Below, in pieces: positions 52,556-61,061 of a stretch of 64,000 nt of DNA. Under the pieces are notes generated by a model. The model did no database searches. It was not told where the DNA came from and saw only the letters and a list, made by a program, of their open reading frames with translations. Each line of letters starts with the position of its first letter. Position 1 is the stretch's first letter. The stretch spans positions 61,919 through 125,918 of the forward strand of contig CAJURK010000001.1 in NCBI GenBank assembly GCA_910588745.1, in the 5' to 3' direction. The DNA is from an uncultured Dorea sp. GTDB lineage: Bacteria; Bacillota; Clostridia; Lachnospirales; Lachnospiraceae. The translations under genes were made by a program, and so were the position numbers.

Positions 52556-55500
52556 TTATTCCACGCTCTTTAAAGACTCTACCATATTAATTTTCTTTAA
52601 TTTGAAATACATAATCCCATTAATCAGCAGCGAGAACCCTACCGTAAACAAAAGGCTGTATAGGAAACTGGGCAAATAAATGCTCCGGCCGAACATCGCG
52701 GCGTCCACCTCTACCGTCTGAATGATAAACAGATGCAGAACCTTACCTAAAACCACTCCCACCACTGCTCCGATAAAGGTCAGCAGAATATTCTCCCGGA
52801 ACACATACACCGCCACCTCCGGGTCATAAAAACCAAGTACCTTTAAGGTAGCAAGCTCTCTCTGGCGTTCGGTAATATTAATTGTATTCAGATTATACAG
52901 CACTACAAAAGCCAGCATTCCCGCCGATATAATCAGTACAACGATAACCAGATTCAAACTGGACAGCATGTTGTCAAGCTGTTCCATGATATCGTGGGTA
53001 TAGCTGACGCTTAGCACTTCGCTCCGGTCAACAATTTTCTCGCCCGCCGCCTCAAGCTGAGACTGGGAATACTCCGCATCCGCCACAAAAAGAATGCAGT
53101 TATATTCCGGCTCCCCGCCAAATACTTTCCGGTAATACCCCGGCGTCATATATATGTAATGTCCCATATAATTCTCGCAGATATGGGAGATACGCACCTC
53201 CTGTCCCATATCTTCCTCACTCTTAATCCGGATGGTGTCTCCTGCCTTCGCATTCAAAAGCTTTGCTGTCTTCTCGCTGATGATTGCACCGTCGTCATCC
53301 AGCGTATAAGCTTCCTTGGTTTTCCGGTCATGAAAATCCACATACGCTTCCACATCGTTCAAATTGCTCAGTACCGTAATATAGGTCTGTCTCTCCTTCT
53401 TTCCCTTGGCCAGCATAATGCTCTTCATATAAGCATCCATGTGCCGTTCAACATCCTTATTTTTTGTAAGGAATTCATCCAGCTCTGTCCGGTCTTCTTC
53501 CGTCAGATCTTCCTGCAGGAGAATCTGCCCGTCATAAAACTGAATCCTGTCATACTGGGTATCCGCTATCTCATATACCGAATCCCGAATCCCATACCCT
53601 ACAATCATCAGCGCCATACAGCCGCCGATTCCAAATATGGTCATAAAGAACCGTTTCTTATACCGCATCAAATTCCGCACGGTAGACTTCCAGGAAAAAT
53701 TCAAGCGTTTCCAGATAAACGGCGCTCTCTCTAACAGCACCCGCTTTCCAATCTTCGGAGCCGGAGGGCGCATCAATACAGCCGCCTGATCTCCCAGCTC
53801 CCGGTAACAGGAAAACAAGGTCGCCCCCATCGTGCAGACAATTGCGGCCGCCGAAGCCGCAACACCATAACTTGCCACATAGGGAACCAATATTTCCGGC
53901 ATATGATGGTACATGATTCCATAGGCGTAAATAATAATATAAGGCAGTATCTTTTCTCCTACCAGCACGCCCAGAATACTTCCTGCAATGGTGGCAATCA
54001 GGGCATACCCCAGATACTTCGAGGCAATCGCTCCTTTGCTGTAGCCCAGCGCTTTCATAGTGCCGATCTGCACCCGCTGTTCCTCCACCATACGGGTCAT
54101 GCTGGTAAGACTGATCAACGCCGCCACCAAAAAGAACAGTACTGGAAATACCTGGCCGATGGCCCGCATGCGGTCTGCGTTTTCCCCATATCCGGTATAT
54201 TCCGGCAGGGCGCTTCTGTCATAAATATACCAAGAAGCCTCCGGAATATCCGCAATCTCAGCCTCGGCATCCGCAATCTTTTCCGCTCCCTCGGCAAGCT
54301 CTTCTGCTGCTTTCGTCCTGCCTTCGTCAAGTTCCTCCTTTGCTTTTGCAATCTTTGTCTCGTTTACCGCAATTTCGGACTCTCCGCTTTTCAGCTTCTG
54401 TTCCTGTCCGGACAGTTCCGCCCAGCCTGCCTGAATCTGCCGCGAGCCGTCTGATAGCTGCTCTGGAACCCCTGCAAGCTCTGCTTCTCCTGCATCCAGT
54501 TCCGCTTTCGCATCGGCAAGCTCTTGTCCGGCGGCAGAAAGCTGCTGCCTGGCCAGGGTAAGCGCCGCTTCAATCTGCTCCTGCTGAACTGTAAGTCCGG
54601 CAATCGCACCCTCAAGCTGCGTACGTTTCTCTTCTAATTTTCCGTCGTGTATCTGTCCCTCTATTATAAGAATCTGTCCCTGTAATTCCGCATATTGCTT
54701 TCCAATCTCCGTAGCAGGATCCATATATTCTGCCGGAGGATAAGCGGCTTCAATATTTTCTGCCGTCTCCTTGCAGCTTTCAAGCATGGAAAAAACAGCT
54801 TCCACCTGCGCATATCCTTCCTGTGCCTGCGCAAGTCCTTCCCCAATCTGCTTAAGCCCGGCTTCGCCTTCTTCTATCTTCTGTTCTGCCCCCGGCTTTT
54901 CCGCCTCAAAGGCTGCTTTACCGGCTTCATACTGCGCTTTTCCTTCATTTAGCTTTGCAAGGCCCGCTTCGTACTGTATTCTGGCGTTCTCAAGCTCTGC
55001 CTGTTTTGATGCAAGCGTATTTTTCGCATTGGCAATCTGGTTCCAGCCGTCATAGATCTGCTGTCTGGCCTCTGCGAGCTGACTTTCCGCATCTGCAATC
55101 TCCGCTGCCGCATCCTCCAACTCTTTTCTGGCCTTTTCCCGCCCTTCCTCTAAATCCATCCTGGCTTTGTCCAGCTCCTCGGTGGCCTCGTCCACCAGCT
55201 CACGCCTGCGTAAAACTCCCCGCTCTCCGGAAAGCTCTTTTACCTGTTCCATGGCCTCGTCAATCAAGTCTTCATACTCATCCGTATACGCCGTCAGCTC
55301 TTTCGCTCCTTCTACCAGCATATAACACTCCGTATACACTTCCAGCAGAAACGTCTGCTCCGGCACCACCAGAAATCCTTCTAAATTTCCGGTTCCGATG
55401 GTTGTACTTCCCCTGCTAAATGAAATGTAGCAAGGCGTACTTCCGATTCCCACAACCGTAAGTTCCTCTGTTTTCAGCGTATCTGTCACCGGCGTATCAT

Positions 55501-55966
55501 TCCCGGACTTCAGGACAATCTTATCGCCCACCCGATAACCGGTCTCATTGTCCGCAAGACATTCCCCCGTCTTTTCCGGAAGCCTCCCTTTTGTAACCGA
55601 TACCTGATTCATTCCTTCAGGCAATGAGAAAACATGCAGGGCAAGCTGTGTCTCCTCTGTCTCCGTCAGAAAATCCGCGCTGTAGGCGCCTTCTGCCTCC
55701 CTGATAAGCTCTAACTCTTCAAAGGCGTTCACGTCGTCTTCTGTAATTCCCAATGTACTGATTGCTTTCACATCCATCAAGTCTGCATCGTCAAAATAAG
55801 AATCCCCGGTAATTCTCATATCCGGTTCAGACGCACGGATCCCTGAGAAAAATGCTACGCCTAACGCAACAATAAACAAAATGGAAAAAAACCTTCCGGA
55901 ACTTTTTTTAATTTCTCTAAAAAAATCTTTGCGCGCTGCCTTCATACTTCTAACCGCTCCTACCAC
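52556..55966 (-). CDS. FtsX-family ABC transporter permease with giant extracytoplasmic coiled coil
   Basis: The 1136-residue protein has an N-terminal membrane anchor (FSILFIVALGVAFFSGIRAS), a MacB-like periplasmic-type domain to about residue 255, then some 330 residues of Ala/Glu/Lys/Gln-rich coiled coil (for example EEGREKARKELEDAAAEIAD). Two FtsX domains with spans follow, the first with MVEEQRVQIGTMKALGYSKG and the second near the C-terminus with ERQRELATLKVLGFYDPEVA. The C-terminal stop is at 52556. It overlaps the ATPase gene by 7 bases. Such long-loop permeases are typical of Firmicutes surface ABC systems, maybe for peptides, lipids or signalling to the cell wall. Substrate unknown. 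Confidence 0.88.
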   Translation of the reverse strand: MVGAVRSMKAARKDFFREIKKSSGRFFSILFIVALGVAFFSGIRASEPDMRITGDSYFDDADLMDVKAISTLGITEDDVNAFEELELIREAEGAYSADFLTETEETQLALHVFSLPEGMNQVSVTKGRLPEKTGECLADNETGYRVGDKIVLKSGNDTPVTDTLKTEELTVVGIGSTPCYISFSRGSTTIGTGNLEGFLVVPEQTFLLEVYTECYMLVEGAKELTAYTDEYEDLIDEAMEQVKELSGERGVLRRRELVDEATEELDKARMDLEEGREKARKELEDAAAEIADAESQLAEARQQIYDGWNQIANAKNTLASKQAELENARIQYEAGLAKLNEGKAQYEAGKAAFEAEKPGAEQKIEEGEAGLKQIGEGLAQAQEGYAQVEAVFSMLESCKETAENIEAAYPPAEYMDPATEIGKQYAELQGQILIIEGQIHDGKLEEKRTQLEGAIAGLTVQQEQIEAALTLARQQLSAAGQELADAKAELDAGEAELAGVPEQLSDGSRQIQAGWAELSGQEQKLKSGESEIAVNETKIAKAKEELDEGRTKAAEELAEGAEKIADAEAEIADIPEASWYIYDRSALPEYTGYGENADRMRAIGQVFPVLFFLVAALISLTSMTRMVEEQRVQIGTMKALGYSKGAIASKYLGYALIATIAGSILGVLVGEKILPYIIIYAYGIMYHHMPEILVPYVASYGVAASAAAIVCTMGATLFSCYRELGDQAAVLMRPPAPKIGKRVLLERAPFIWKRLNFSWKSTVRNLMRYKKRFFMTIFGIGGCMALMIVGYGIRDSVYEIADTQYDRIQFYDGQILLQEDLTEEDRTELDEFLTKNKDVERHMDAYMKSIMLAKGKKERQTYITVLSNLNDVEAYVDFHDRKTKEAYTLDDDGAIISEKTAKLLNAKAGDTIRIKSEEDMGQEVRISHICENYMGHYIYMTPGYYRKVFGGEPEYNCILFVADAEYSQSQLEAAGEKIVDRSEVLSVSYTHDIMEQLDNMLSSLNLVIVVLIISAGMLAFVVLYNLNTINITERQRELATLKVLGFYDPEVAVYVFRENILLTFIGAVVGVVLGKVLHLFIIQTVEVDAAMFGRSIYLPSFLYSLLFTVGFSLLINGIMYFKLKKINMVESLKSVE

Positions 55967-56718
55967 TCTATGGTCTCTACCGGTACCGGTCTTTTATTTA
56001 TCGTCATCCGCGACACCCTGCCATTCTTAATTTGGATTACCCGGTCTGCCATCGGTGCAATGGCTAAATTATGGGTAATCAGAATCACCGTCATGCCTTT
56101 CTTCCTGCAGGTATCCTGCAAAAGCTTAAGGATCGCCTTACCGGTATTATAGTCCAACGCCCCCGTAGGCTCGTCGCACAGAAGAAGCTTCGGGTTTTTA
56201 GCAAGAGCCCTGGCAATGGACACCCGCTGCTGCTCTCCACCGGAGAGCTGCGCCGGAAAATTTGCCAGCCGGTCGCCAAGCCCCACTTCCTCTAATACTT
56301 CTTCCGCATCCAATGGATCTTTACAGATCTGCAGCGCCAGTTCCACATTTTCTAACGCAGTCAGATTCGGAATCAGGTTGTAGAACTGAAATACAAAGCC
56401 GATATCATCCCTCCGGTATGCGGTGAGCTGCTTCGGCGAATAGCGGGAAATGTCCTCTCCATCCACCTCTACGATTCCGTCCGTCGCCGTATCCATCCCT
56501 CCAAGAATGTTTAACACCGTCGTCTTACCCGCTCCGCTGGGACCCACAACCACCGCGAATTCGCCTTTTTTAATCTCAAAATTTATGCCTGCCGCAGCCG
56601 CAATCTTTACTTCCCCCATCCGGTAAATCTTTGTAACATCCTCTAATCTCACAAAACTATCCATACGCTCCTCCGGCTTTCCGAACTTTTCTGCTGATAC
56701 GTCTTCTTTCTCCTGCAA
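55960..56718 (-). CDS. ABC transporter ATP-binding protein, LolD/MacB type
   Basis: The 252-residue ATPase has Walker A VVGPSGAGKTTVLNILGG, Q-loop GFVFQFYNLIPNLTALENVE, signature LSGGEQQRVSIARALAKNPK and Walker B LLLCDEPTGALDYNTGK. It pairs with the downstream FtsX-type permease (7-base overlap) and is preceded by 5 bases from a glycerol-1-phosphate dehydrogenase gene, with which it may be cotranscribed. Confidence 0.94.
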   Translation of the reverse strand: MQEKEDVSAEKFGKPEERMDSFVRLEDVTKIYRMGEVKIAAAAGINFEIKKGEFAVVVGPSGAGKTTVLNILGGMDTATDGIVEVDGEDISRYSPKQLTAYRRDDIGFVFQFYNLIPNLTALENVELALQICKDPLDAEEVLEEVGLGDRLANFPAQLSGGEQQRVSIARALAKNPKLLLCDEPTGALDYNTGKAILKLLQDTCRKKGMTVILITHNLAIAPMADRVIQIKNGRVSRMTINKRPVPVETIEW

Positions 56719-56723
56719 ATCTT

Positions 56724-58016
56724 CTATCGTTTTATAACCTTATCATAAAAATTATAATATTTCAACATGCGCAGAAAGGTAAGCCTGTCCCGAATATAGG
56801 GCGCTATTCTGGCTGTTTTTTCCTTCATCCCGGCTTCCAGCCCAAGCTCCGAAAGGCCTGTCACTCCATGCACGATACCCAGCATATTCCGAATCGTATC
56901 CGCTGTGGGAATTTCCTCAATCAGTTTTACAATTTCCTCCGTCCGTTCCTTTAATTTTTCCGGGGCAACGGTATCCAGAAGGTTCGGTATATTTATTTTC
57001 TTAATACTCTCACACAGTTCTTCCTGTTTAAAATGTTCTTCGATTAAATCCGTCTCTATATCCACATGGTCTTTCACTTCAAAGTCTCCTGCCCTTAAAT
57101 ACCCCGCCGCCTTATGATAAATGCCGCTTGTAAGGATCAGCCCGACGCCTACTTTTTCTCCATGGTACGCATCCAGTTCCTCATGAATAACCGCCATCTC
57201 CCAAAAATGCGCCATGTGATGCTCCGCGCCGGAAGCCGGTCTCGAATTTCCGGTCATCTGCATAGCAAGTCCCGACAGCAGAAGACCATACATTAACTCC
57301 TCGTACGCGTTTATTTCCCCGGAAATCAATCCAGGCAATGATTTTTTCAGATTATCCAACGCCTGATATTCCATACGGCAAATTTTATCGCATATATATT
57401 CCCCGTTCAATATGTTTGTTATTTTCCAGTCCGCCAACGCCGTATATTTCCCAAGCAGATCCCCGACTCCTGACGCCGTCAGTCTTGCAGGCGCATTTGC
57501 GATTACAAGGCTGTCCGCTATCACAAGTATCGGAGATACGGCTATCATACTTTTCTTGAATCCATACCAAGACATGGCCGCCACCGTCGATACATAGCCG
57601 TCTACACTCGCCGCAGTTGGTATAGAGATAAAAGGAATCCCGCTTTCATACGCCTGATATCTCGTCAGGTCATGGATCGTTCCTGAACCAACCGCAATCA
57701 AACAATCCACTTTTTCCATAGCGTCCAACGCCTCTTTTACCTTTGCAACCCCGACTTCATTGGCATGAAGCTGACGCGAAGATAACTGGATGCGCCGAAG
57801 TCCGTCTATCTTCTGCTCCACCGTCTTTCCCGCCGCCTCATAAGTATTTTCATCACAAATCATCACAAAGCCCTGGTAACAAGAATATCGAGATCCGCTT
57901 AAAATATCTGGTATTTTTTCCAACGCCCCGGCCTCCAGATAGATTTCTTCCACCGTTAATTTATGTTCTTTTCCACACCTGCATGTTCCGGTAAATTCCT
58001 TCATATTAATCTTCAT
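56724..58016 (-). CDS. sn-glycerol-1-phosphate dehydrogenase (AraM/EgsA type)
   Basis: The 430-residue protein is in the iron-containing alcohol dehydrogenase superfamily, AraM/EgsA group. It has VGSGTIHDLTRYQAYESGIP, SIPTAASVDGYVSTVAAMSW and metal-binding His in AEHHMAHFWE and YHGEKVGVGL. The enzyme reduces dihydroxyacetone phosphate to sn-glycerol-1-phosphate, the archaeal-type stereoisomer; in B. subtilis AraM feeds a glycerol-1-phosphate lipid. Here no downstream glyceryl-glyceryl transferase (PcrB) is visible. A 21-codon upstream ORF overlaps its start. Confidence 0.85.
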   Translation of the reverse strand: MKINMKEFTGTCRCGKEHKLTVEEIYLEAGALEKIPDILSGSRYSCYQGFVMICDENTYEAAGKTVEQKIDGLRRIQLSSRQLHANEVGVAKVKEALDAMEKVDCLIAVGSGTIHDLTRYQAYESGIPFISIPTAASVDGYVSTVAAMSWYGFKKSMIAVSPILVIADSLVIANAPARLTASGVGDLLGKYTALADWKITNILNGEYICDKICRMEYQALDNLKKSLPGLISGEINAYEELMYGLLLSGLAMQMTGNSRPASGAEHHMAHFWEMAVIHEELDAYHGEKVGVGLILTSGIYHKAAGYLRAGDFEVKDHVDIETDLIEEHFKQEELCESIKKINIPNLLDTVAPEKLKERTEEIVKLIEEIPTADTIRNMLGIVHGVTGLSELGLEAGMKEKTARIAPYIRDRLTFLRMLKYYNFYDKVIKR

Positions 58017-58071
58017 GGTTTTCGTTCTCCTTTTCTACCTGTAAAGCATCGTCTATTATTTCTACTTTCAT
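58006..58071 (-). CDS. Upstream ORF overlapping the G1P dehydrogenase start (21 aa)
   Basis: ATG at 58071 follows TAGGAGGGAAT, a near-perfect ribosome site. It encodes MKVEIIDDALQVEKENENHE and D, then stops at TAA 58006-58008, just past the dehydrogenase start codon (58016). The AAAGGAGAACG site for the dehydrogenase lies inside the uORF. Translation coupling or a regulatory leader peptide is possible. Confidence 0.6.
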   Translation of the reverse strand: MKVEIIDDALQVEKENENHED

Positions 58072-58085
58072 ATTCCCTCCTACAA

Positions 58086-58114
58086 AAATAATATACTCAA
58101 AAAAGGTCTGTCAA
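58086..58114 (-). promoter_or_regulatory. Promoter of the uORF/G1P dehydrogenase/ABC operon
   Basis: TTGACA (58114-58109) with AT-rich -10 choices: TATTAT at 15-base spacing (58093-58088) or TTATTT at 17 (58091-58086). Confidence 0.6.
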
Positions 58115-58347
58115 GACAAGCTCTTTTTATTACTATACGCTCTTCTTAATAAATATTGCGATTTCATTCCCCATAGCAGCCTTCGCAAATGCCGTCGCTT
58201 CCCGAAGATGGGATCTATGCCCTTGAGAGGCTGTTACAGAGCAGCCGGGAAAGTATCGACGCTGTCCCTGCCTCTGTATGGGATACCGGAAAAAGCCGGA
58301 TAACTACAAGGTATAGTCAATTTTACATAACTTTTCTTCGGCGACAT

Positions 58348-58392
58348 TACCCTCAGTGGACAAAGAGACACTCGCCTTGTCCACTGAGGGTA
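58348..58392. repeat. 16-bp perfect hairpin in the 58.1-58.8 kb gene-free stretch
   Basis: TACCCTCAGTGGACAA / TTGTCCACTGAGGGTA with a 13-base loop. No U run on either side. The 12-mer TACCCTCAGTGG also occurs once at about 41063-41074. The 58072-58817 interval has no gene I can support; the best frame (58189-58416 plus) has a protein-like start but no ribosome site. Confidence 0.7.
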
Positions 58393-58492
58393 TCATTCGC
58401 TGGGTTCTGTTCATAGCAAATGAGGAAACATAACCTTATTTACAACATGGTTCTCAACAATAATGACTTTAGAGTATCCTTGATTTTCCCTA

Positions 58493-58550
58493 CGTTCGTG
58501 TTTATATTTGTATGGCGATAACTGTTTCCATCGTTATAATACGAACAACG
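58493..58550. repeat. Imperfect inverted repeat (GTTCGT...ACGAAC)
   Basis: GTTCGTGTTTATA and TATAATACGAAC pair with a small bulge around an inner GATAAC...GTTAT stem. Confidence 0.5.
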
Positions 58551-58701
58551 TTAGAAGGTGAATATTTATAGATAGATTAGACGTGTATTTTGAATATATG
58601 AAACAGAGATAGTATAGATTGATTCCATTTATTGGGTATTTCCCCGAAACAGGAAATAAGTTTAAGTTATAAATTTTTAAATTTCTTAATGTATAACAAG
58701 A

Positions 58702-58800
58702 AGGGGCTTCGGGAAATGTAATTTGCCTGCATTATATTGCTGCGCTCTCGAATTGAACAAACAATATATTGGGCAAATAATATCATTTCCGATAGCCCCT
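58702..58800. repeat. 99-bp foldback downstream of the PurF-like gene
   Basis: AGGGGCTTCGGGAAATG and CATTTCCGATAGCCCCT pair in 15 of 17 positions, with nested ATTTGCC/GGCAAAT and ATATTG/CAATAT stems. It starts directly after the PurF-like stop codon, so it may be a terminator, a 3' UTR structure or a MITE-like element. Confidence 0.65.
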
Positions 58801-58817
58801 ATCCAAATATCATTTTC

Positions 58818-60230
58818 TTACTCTTTTCCGTTAAAGCAGTAGGTACATACCTTGCAGGACTCGATTCCAATCGACTCCAGCAAATCATCCAGCCTATGAT
58901 ACCTCAGTGTCGTAAAATTCTGCTGCTTCCTGATATCTTCTATCATCTGCGCATATCTACAACTACATGGGTCGGCGTATTCCGCCAACACCCCTTCCGG
59001 ACAATCTGCTCCTTCCAGTTCCTTAATTACCCGGCGGGTAATCAAATCCATATCTGATTTGGAACGAGAAAAATTTAAGAACTTACATCCAAACATAATC
59101 GGAGGACAGGCCGGACGCACATGCACTTCCTTCGCCCCGCTGTTATATAAAAACTCTGTTGTTTCACGAAGCTGCGTTCCCCTTACAATGGAATCGTCAA
59201 TCAGCAGCAGCTTCTTATTCTCGATCAGCGCCTGCACCGGTATCAGCTTCATACGGGCAATCAGATTTCTCTGATTCTGGTTGGTCGGCATAAAGGATCT
59301 AGGCCAGGTTGGCGTATATTTGATAAACGGCCTCGCATAAGGAATCCCTGATTCATTCGCATACCCGATCGCATGGGCAATACCGGAATCCGGTACGCCT
59401 GCAACGACATCCGGATGCACGGAATCCCCGTCGCGTTTTGCCAGCATGCTTCCGCAGCGGTAACGCATTTCCTCAACATTTACCCCTTCATATCCGGAGG
59501 TCGGGTATCCGTAATAAACCCACAGGAAGGAGCAAATCTTCATCTCATTTCCCGGCTCTGCCAAAGTTTCCACGCTCTCCGGCGTTACATATACAATCTC
59601 CCCAGGCCCCAGTTCTTTATAATCCTTATATCCCAGATTGATATAGGCATGACTCTCAAAAGACAGACAGTACGCGTCCTTTTTATGCCCAATCACAAGC
59701 GGCGTACGCCCCATCCGGTCTCTGGCCGCATAGATACCCTCCTTTGTCATAAGCATCAAAGTCAGAGAGCCTTCTACAATCTCCTGCACATAACGGATAC
59801 CTTCCACGAAACTGTCTTTCTCACAGATCAGCGCCGCGATCAGTTCTGTAACATTCACATTTCCGGTGGTCATCTCCTGAAAGTGGGCATTGGAATTCTG
59901 ATATAGATTCTCCAGTAATTCCTCACTGTTATTCACCTTTCCCACAAATGTAAGGGCAAAGCTTCCAATCTTGGAACCAAAGAGCAGCGGCTGCGGCTCA
60001 AAATCTGAGATACATCCGATTCCCAGATTTCCTTTCATAGTTCCTACATCCCGGTCAAATTTGGTACGGAACGGCGAATTCTCAATATTATGAATTGCCC
60101 GATCAAAGCCTCCTTCACCATGAACAGCCATACCACCTCTTCTGGTTCCTAAGTGGGAATGATAGTCAACTCCGTAAAAAAGTTCCAGTACGCAATCTTC
60201 CTTTGACGCTACTCCAAAAAAACCACCCAT
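58818..60230 (-). CDS. PurF-like protein lacking the N-terminal Cys nucleophile
   Basis: The start is ATG 60230 after AAGGAGAGTTGTAT (the longer frame begins with TTG). The product is 470 residues. N-terminal Ntn-type glutaminase domain: MGGFFGVASKEDCVLELFYG, where the usual ECGVFG is GGFFG, so the catalytic Cys1 is replaced by Gly. Then HLGTRRGGMAV. The PRPP transferase half is intact: VAGVPDSGIAHAIGYANESG, SFMPTNQNQRN and the PRPP loop KLLLIDDSIVRGTQLRET. The C-terminus has CKVCTYCF like the [4Fe-4S] PurF group. So it may use free ammonia, need a partner, or have another role. No other pur gene is near. Confidence 0.85.
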   Translation of the reverse strand: MGGFFGVASKEDCVLELFYGVDYHSHLGTRRGGMAVHGEGGFDRAIHNIENSPFRTKFDRDVGTMKGNLGIGCISDFEPQPLLFGSKIGSFALTFVGKVNNSEELLENLYQNSNAHFQEMTTGNVNVTELIAALICEKDSFVEGIRYVQEIVEGSLTLMLMTKEGIYAARDRMGRTPLVIGHKKDAYCLSFESHAYINLGYKDYKELGPGEIVYVTPESVETLAEPGNEMKICSFLWVYYGYPTSGYEGVNVEEMRYRCGSMLAKRDGDSVHPDVVAGVPDSGIAHAIGYANESGIPYARPFIKYTPTWPRSFMPTNQNQRNLIARMKLIPVQALIENKKLLLIDDSIVRGTQLRETTEFLYNSGAKEVHVRPACPPIMFGCKFLNFSRSKSDMDLITRRVIKELEGADCPEGVLAEYADPCSCRYAQMIEDIRKQQNFTTLRYHRLDDLLESIGIESCKVCTYCFNGKE

Positions 60231-60384
60231 ATACAACTCTCCTTCTATCCAAATCTATTCACCGGCGCCGCAGCCATGCAAAACTATGTTTCTTACATTC
60301 TCTATCCTGCTATTTCACAAATCGGTTTTCCTTCCTCCCAAATCATGCCGCGCCGGTACTTGTTCTGCAATGCCTTTTGTGCTT

Positions 60385-60413
60385 ATTATAGCACTCCTTT
60401 TACAGAAAATAAA
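60385..60413 (-). promoter_or_regulatory. Promoter of the PurF-like gene
   Basis: Extended -10 TGCTATAAT (TATAAT at 60390-60385) with a weak -35 (TTTATT, 60413-60408) at 17 bases. The transcript would carry a leader of about 150 bases. Nothing else is recognised in 60231-60500. Confidence 0.55.
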
Positions 60414-60513
60414 ATCACATTCCATGATTTCATGACAATTCACAATGAATCATTCTCCGTGAGACAAGATTCTATCTAACTTTCCCAAATCATATTGGGA
60501 TTTTGCGTTCCAG

Positions 60514-60579
60514 AAAAAAGCAGCGTCCGATTTCCGGACTTCATGAAGCCAAATATCTAAGCAGACTGACGTCGCTGCT
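60514..60579 (-). terminator. Terminator of the Rpn gene region
   Basis: AGCAGCG...CGCTGCT with an inner GTCCG(GAAAT)CGGAC stem, followed by TTTTTT on the minus strand. Confidence 0.75.
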
Positions 60580-60705
60580 GAAACGACAGCCAGGAAAATC
60601 CGGCGATAACTCACCTTCTTTTATGCCATTACATATATGAATACTCAAAACATATTCATCACTCCATACACTTCCTGCATCTAATGTTCCCATTAAAACG
60701 ATCAT
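60541..60705 (-). CDS. Small ORF directly after the Rpn gene (54 aa), unknown
   Basis: The ATG at 60705 lies 2 bases after the Rpn TAA; the frame reads MIVLMGTLDAGSVWSDEYVL and ends SDVSLLRYLAS. Amino-acid use seems coding-like, but there is no ribosome site of its own; it would need coupling to Rpn termination. It ends inside the terminator stem. It may be a remnant. Confidence 0.3.
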   Translation of the reverse strand: MIVLMGTLDAGSVWSDEYVLSIHICNGIKEGELSPDFPGCRFSSDVSLLRYLAS

Positions 60706-60707
60706 AA

Positions 60708-61061
60708 TTATATATTGTCAAACAATCCATATTGCCTCAGGAGTCTTAGCCGATACTCTTCATCTTCCAAAACTATTTTTAATATCTCTGACTTGCCGGC
60801 TCCAAGAAGAGCCATCGTCAATCTATCTTCTGCATCTTTTTTTCTCTTCAAAAAAGCATTCTCTTGTTCCAATTCTGTCTTCTCCTGTTCCAGTTCCGTT
60901 TTCTCCTGCTCCAGTTCCGTCTTCTCCTGCTCCAATTCCGCCTTTTCCTGCTCCAACTTGTTTCTCTTCCGTACTAATTCCTTAATCTCTCTCTCATTTT
61001 GTTCTCTTTCCGCCTTTACTGCCCGCAGATGGTTTTCGGTTCCCCAGGTTCCCAATACCAT
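60708..61061 (-). CDS. Candidate intragenic short protein of the Rpn gene (RpnS-like)
   Basis: Within the Rpn frame, Met235 (ATG at 61061) is preceded by GGAGGTGA (61074-61067) at ideal spacing, a perfect match to the 16S anti-Shine-Dalgarno. Translation would give a 117-residue protein (MVLGTWGTENHLRAVKAERE...) consisting of the coiled coil and tail only, without the nuclease. This is the arrangement described for Rpn antitoxins. Expression is inferred, not shown. Confidence 0.6.
   Translation of the reverse strand: MVLGTWGTENHLRAVKAEREQNEREIKELVRKRNKLEQEKAELEQEKTELEQEKTELEQEKTELEQENAFLKRKKDAEDRLTMALLGAGKSEILKIVLEDEEYRLRLLRQYGLFDNI

Noticed and set aside
58189..58416. 75-codon plus ORF (MPSLPEDGIYALERLLQSSR...)
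   Set aside because: Protein-like start but no ribosome site or promoter, and it runs through a 16-bp hairpin; at most a remnant.
60861..60956. CRISPR-like regular repeats
   Set aside because: Units are contiguous 21-mers without spacers and encode coiled-coil heptads.
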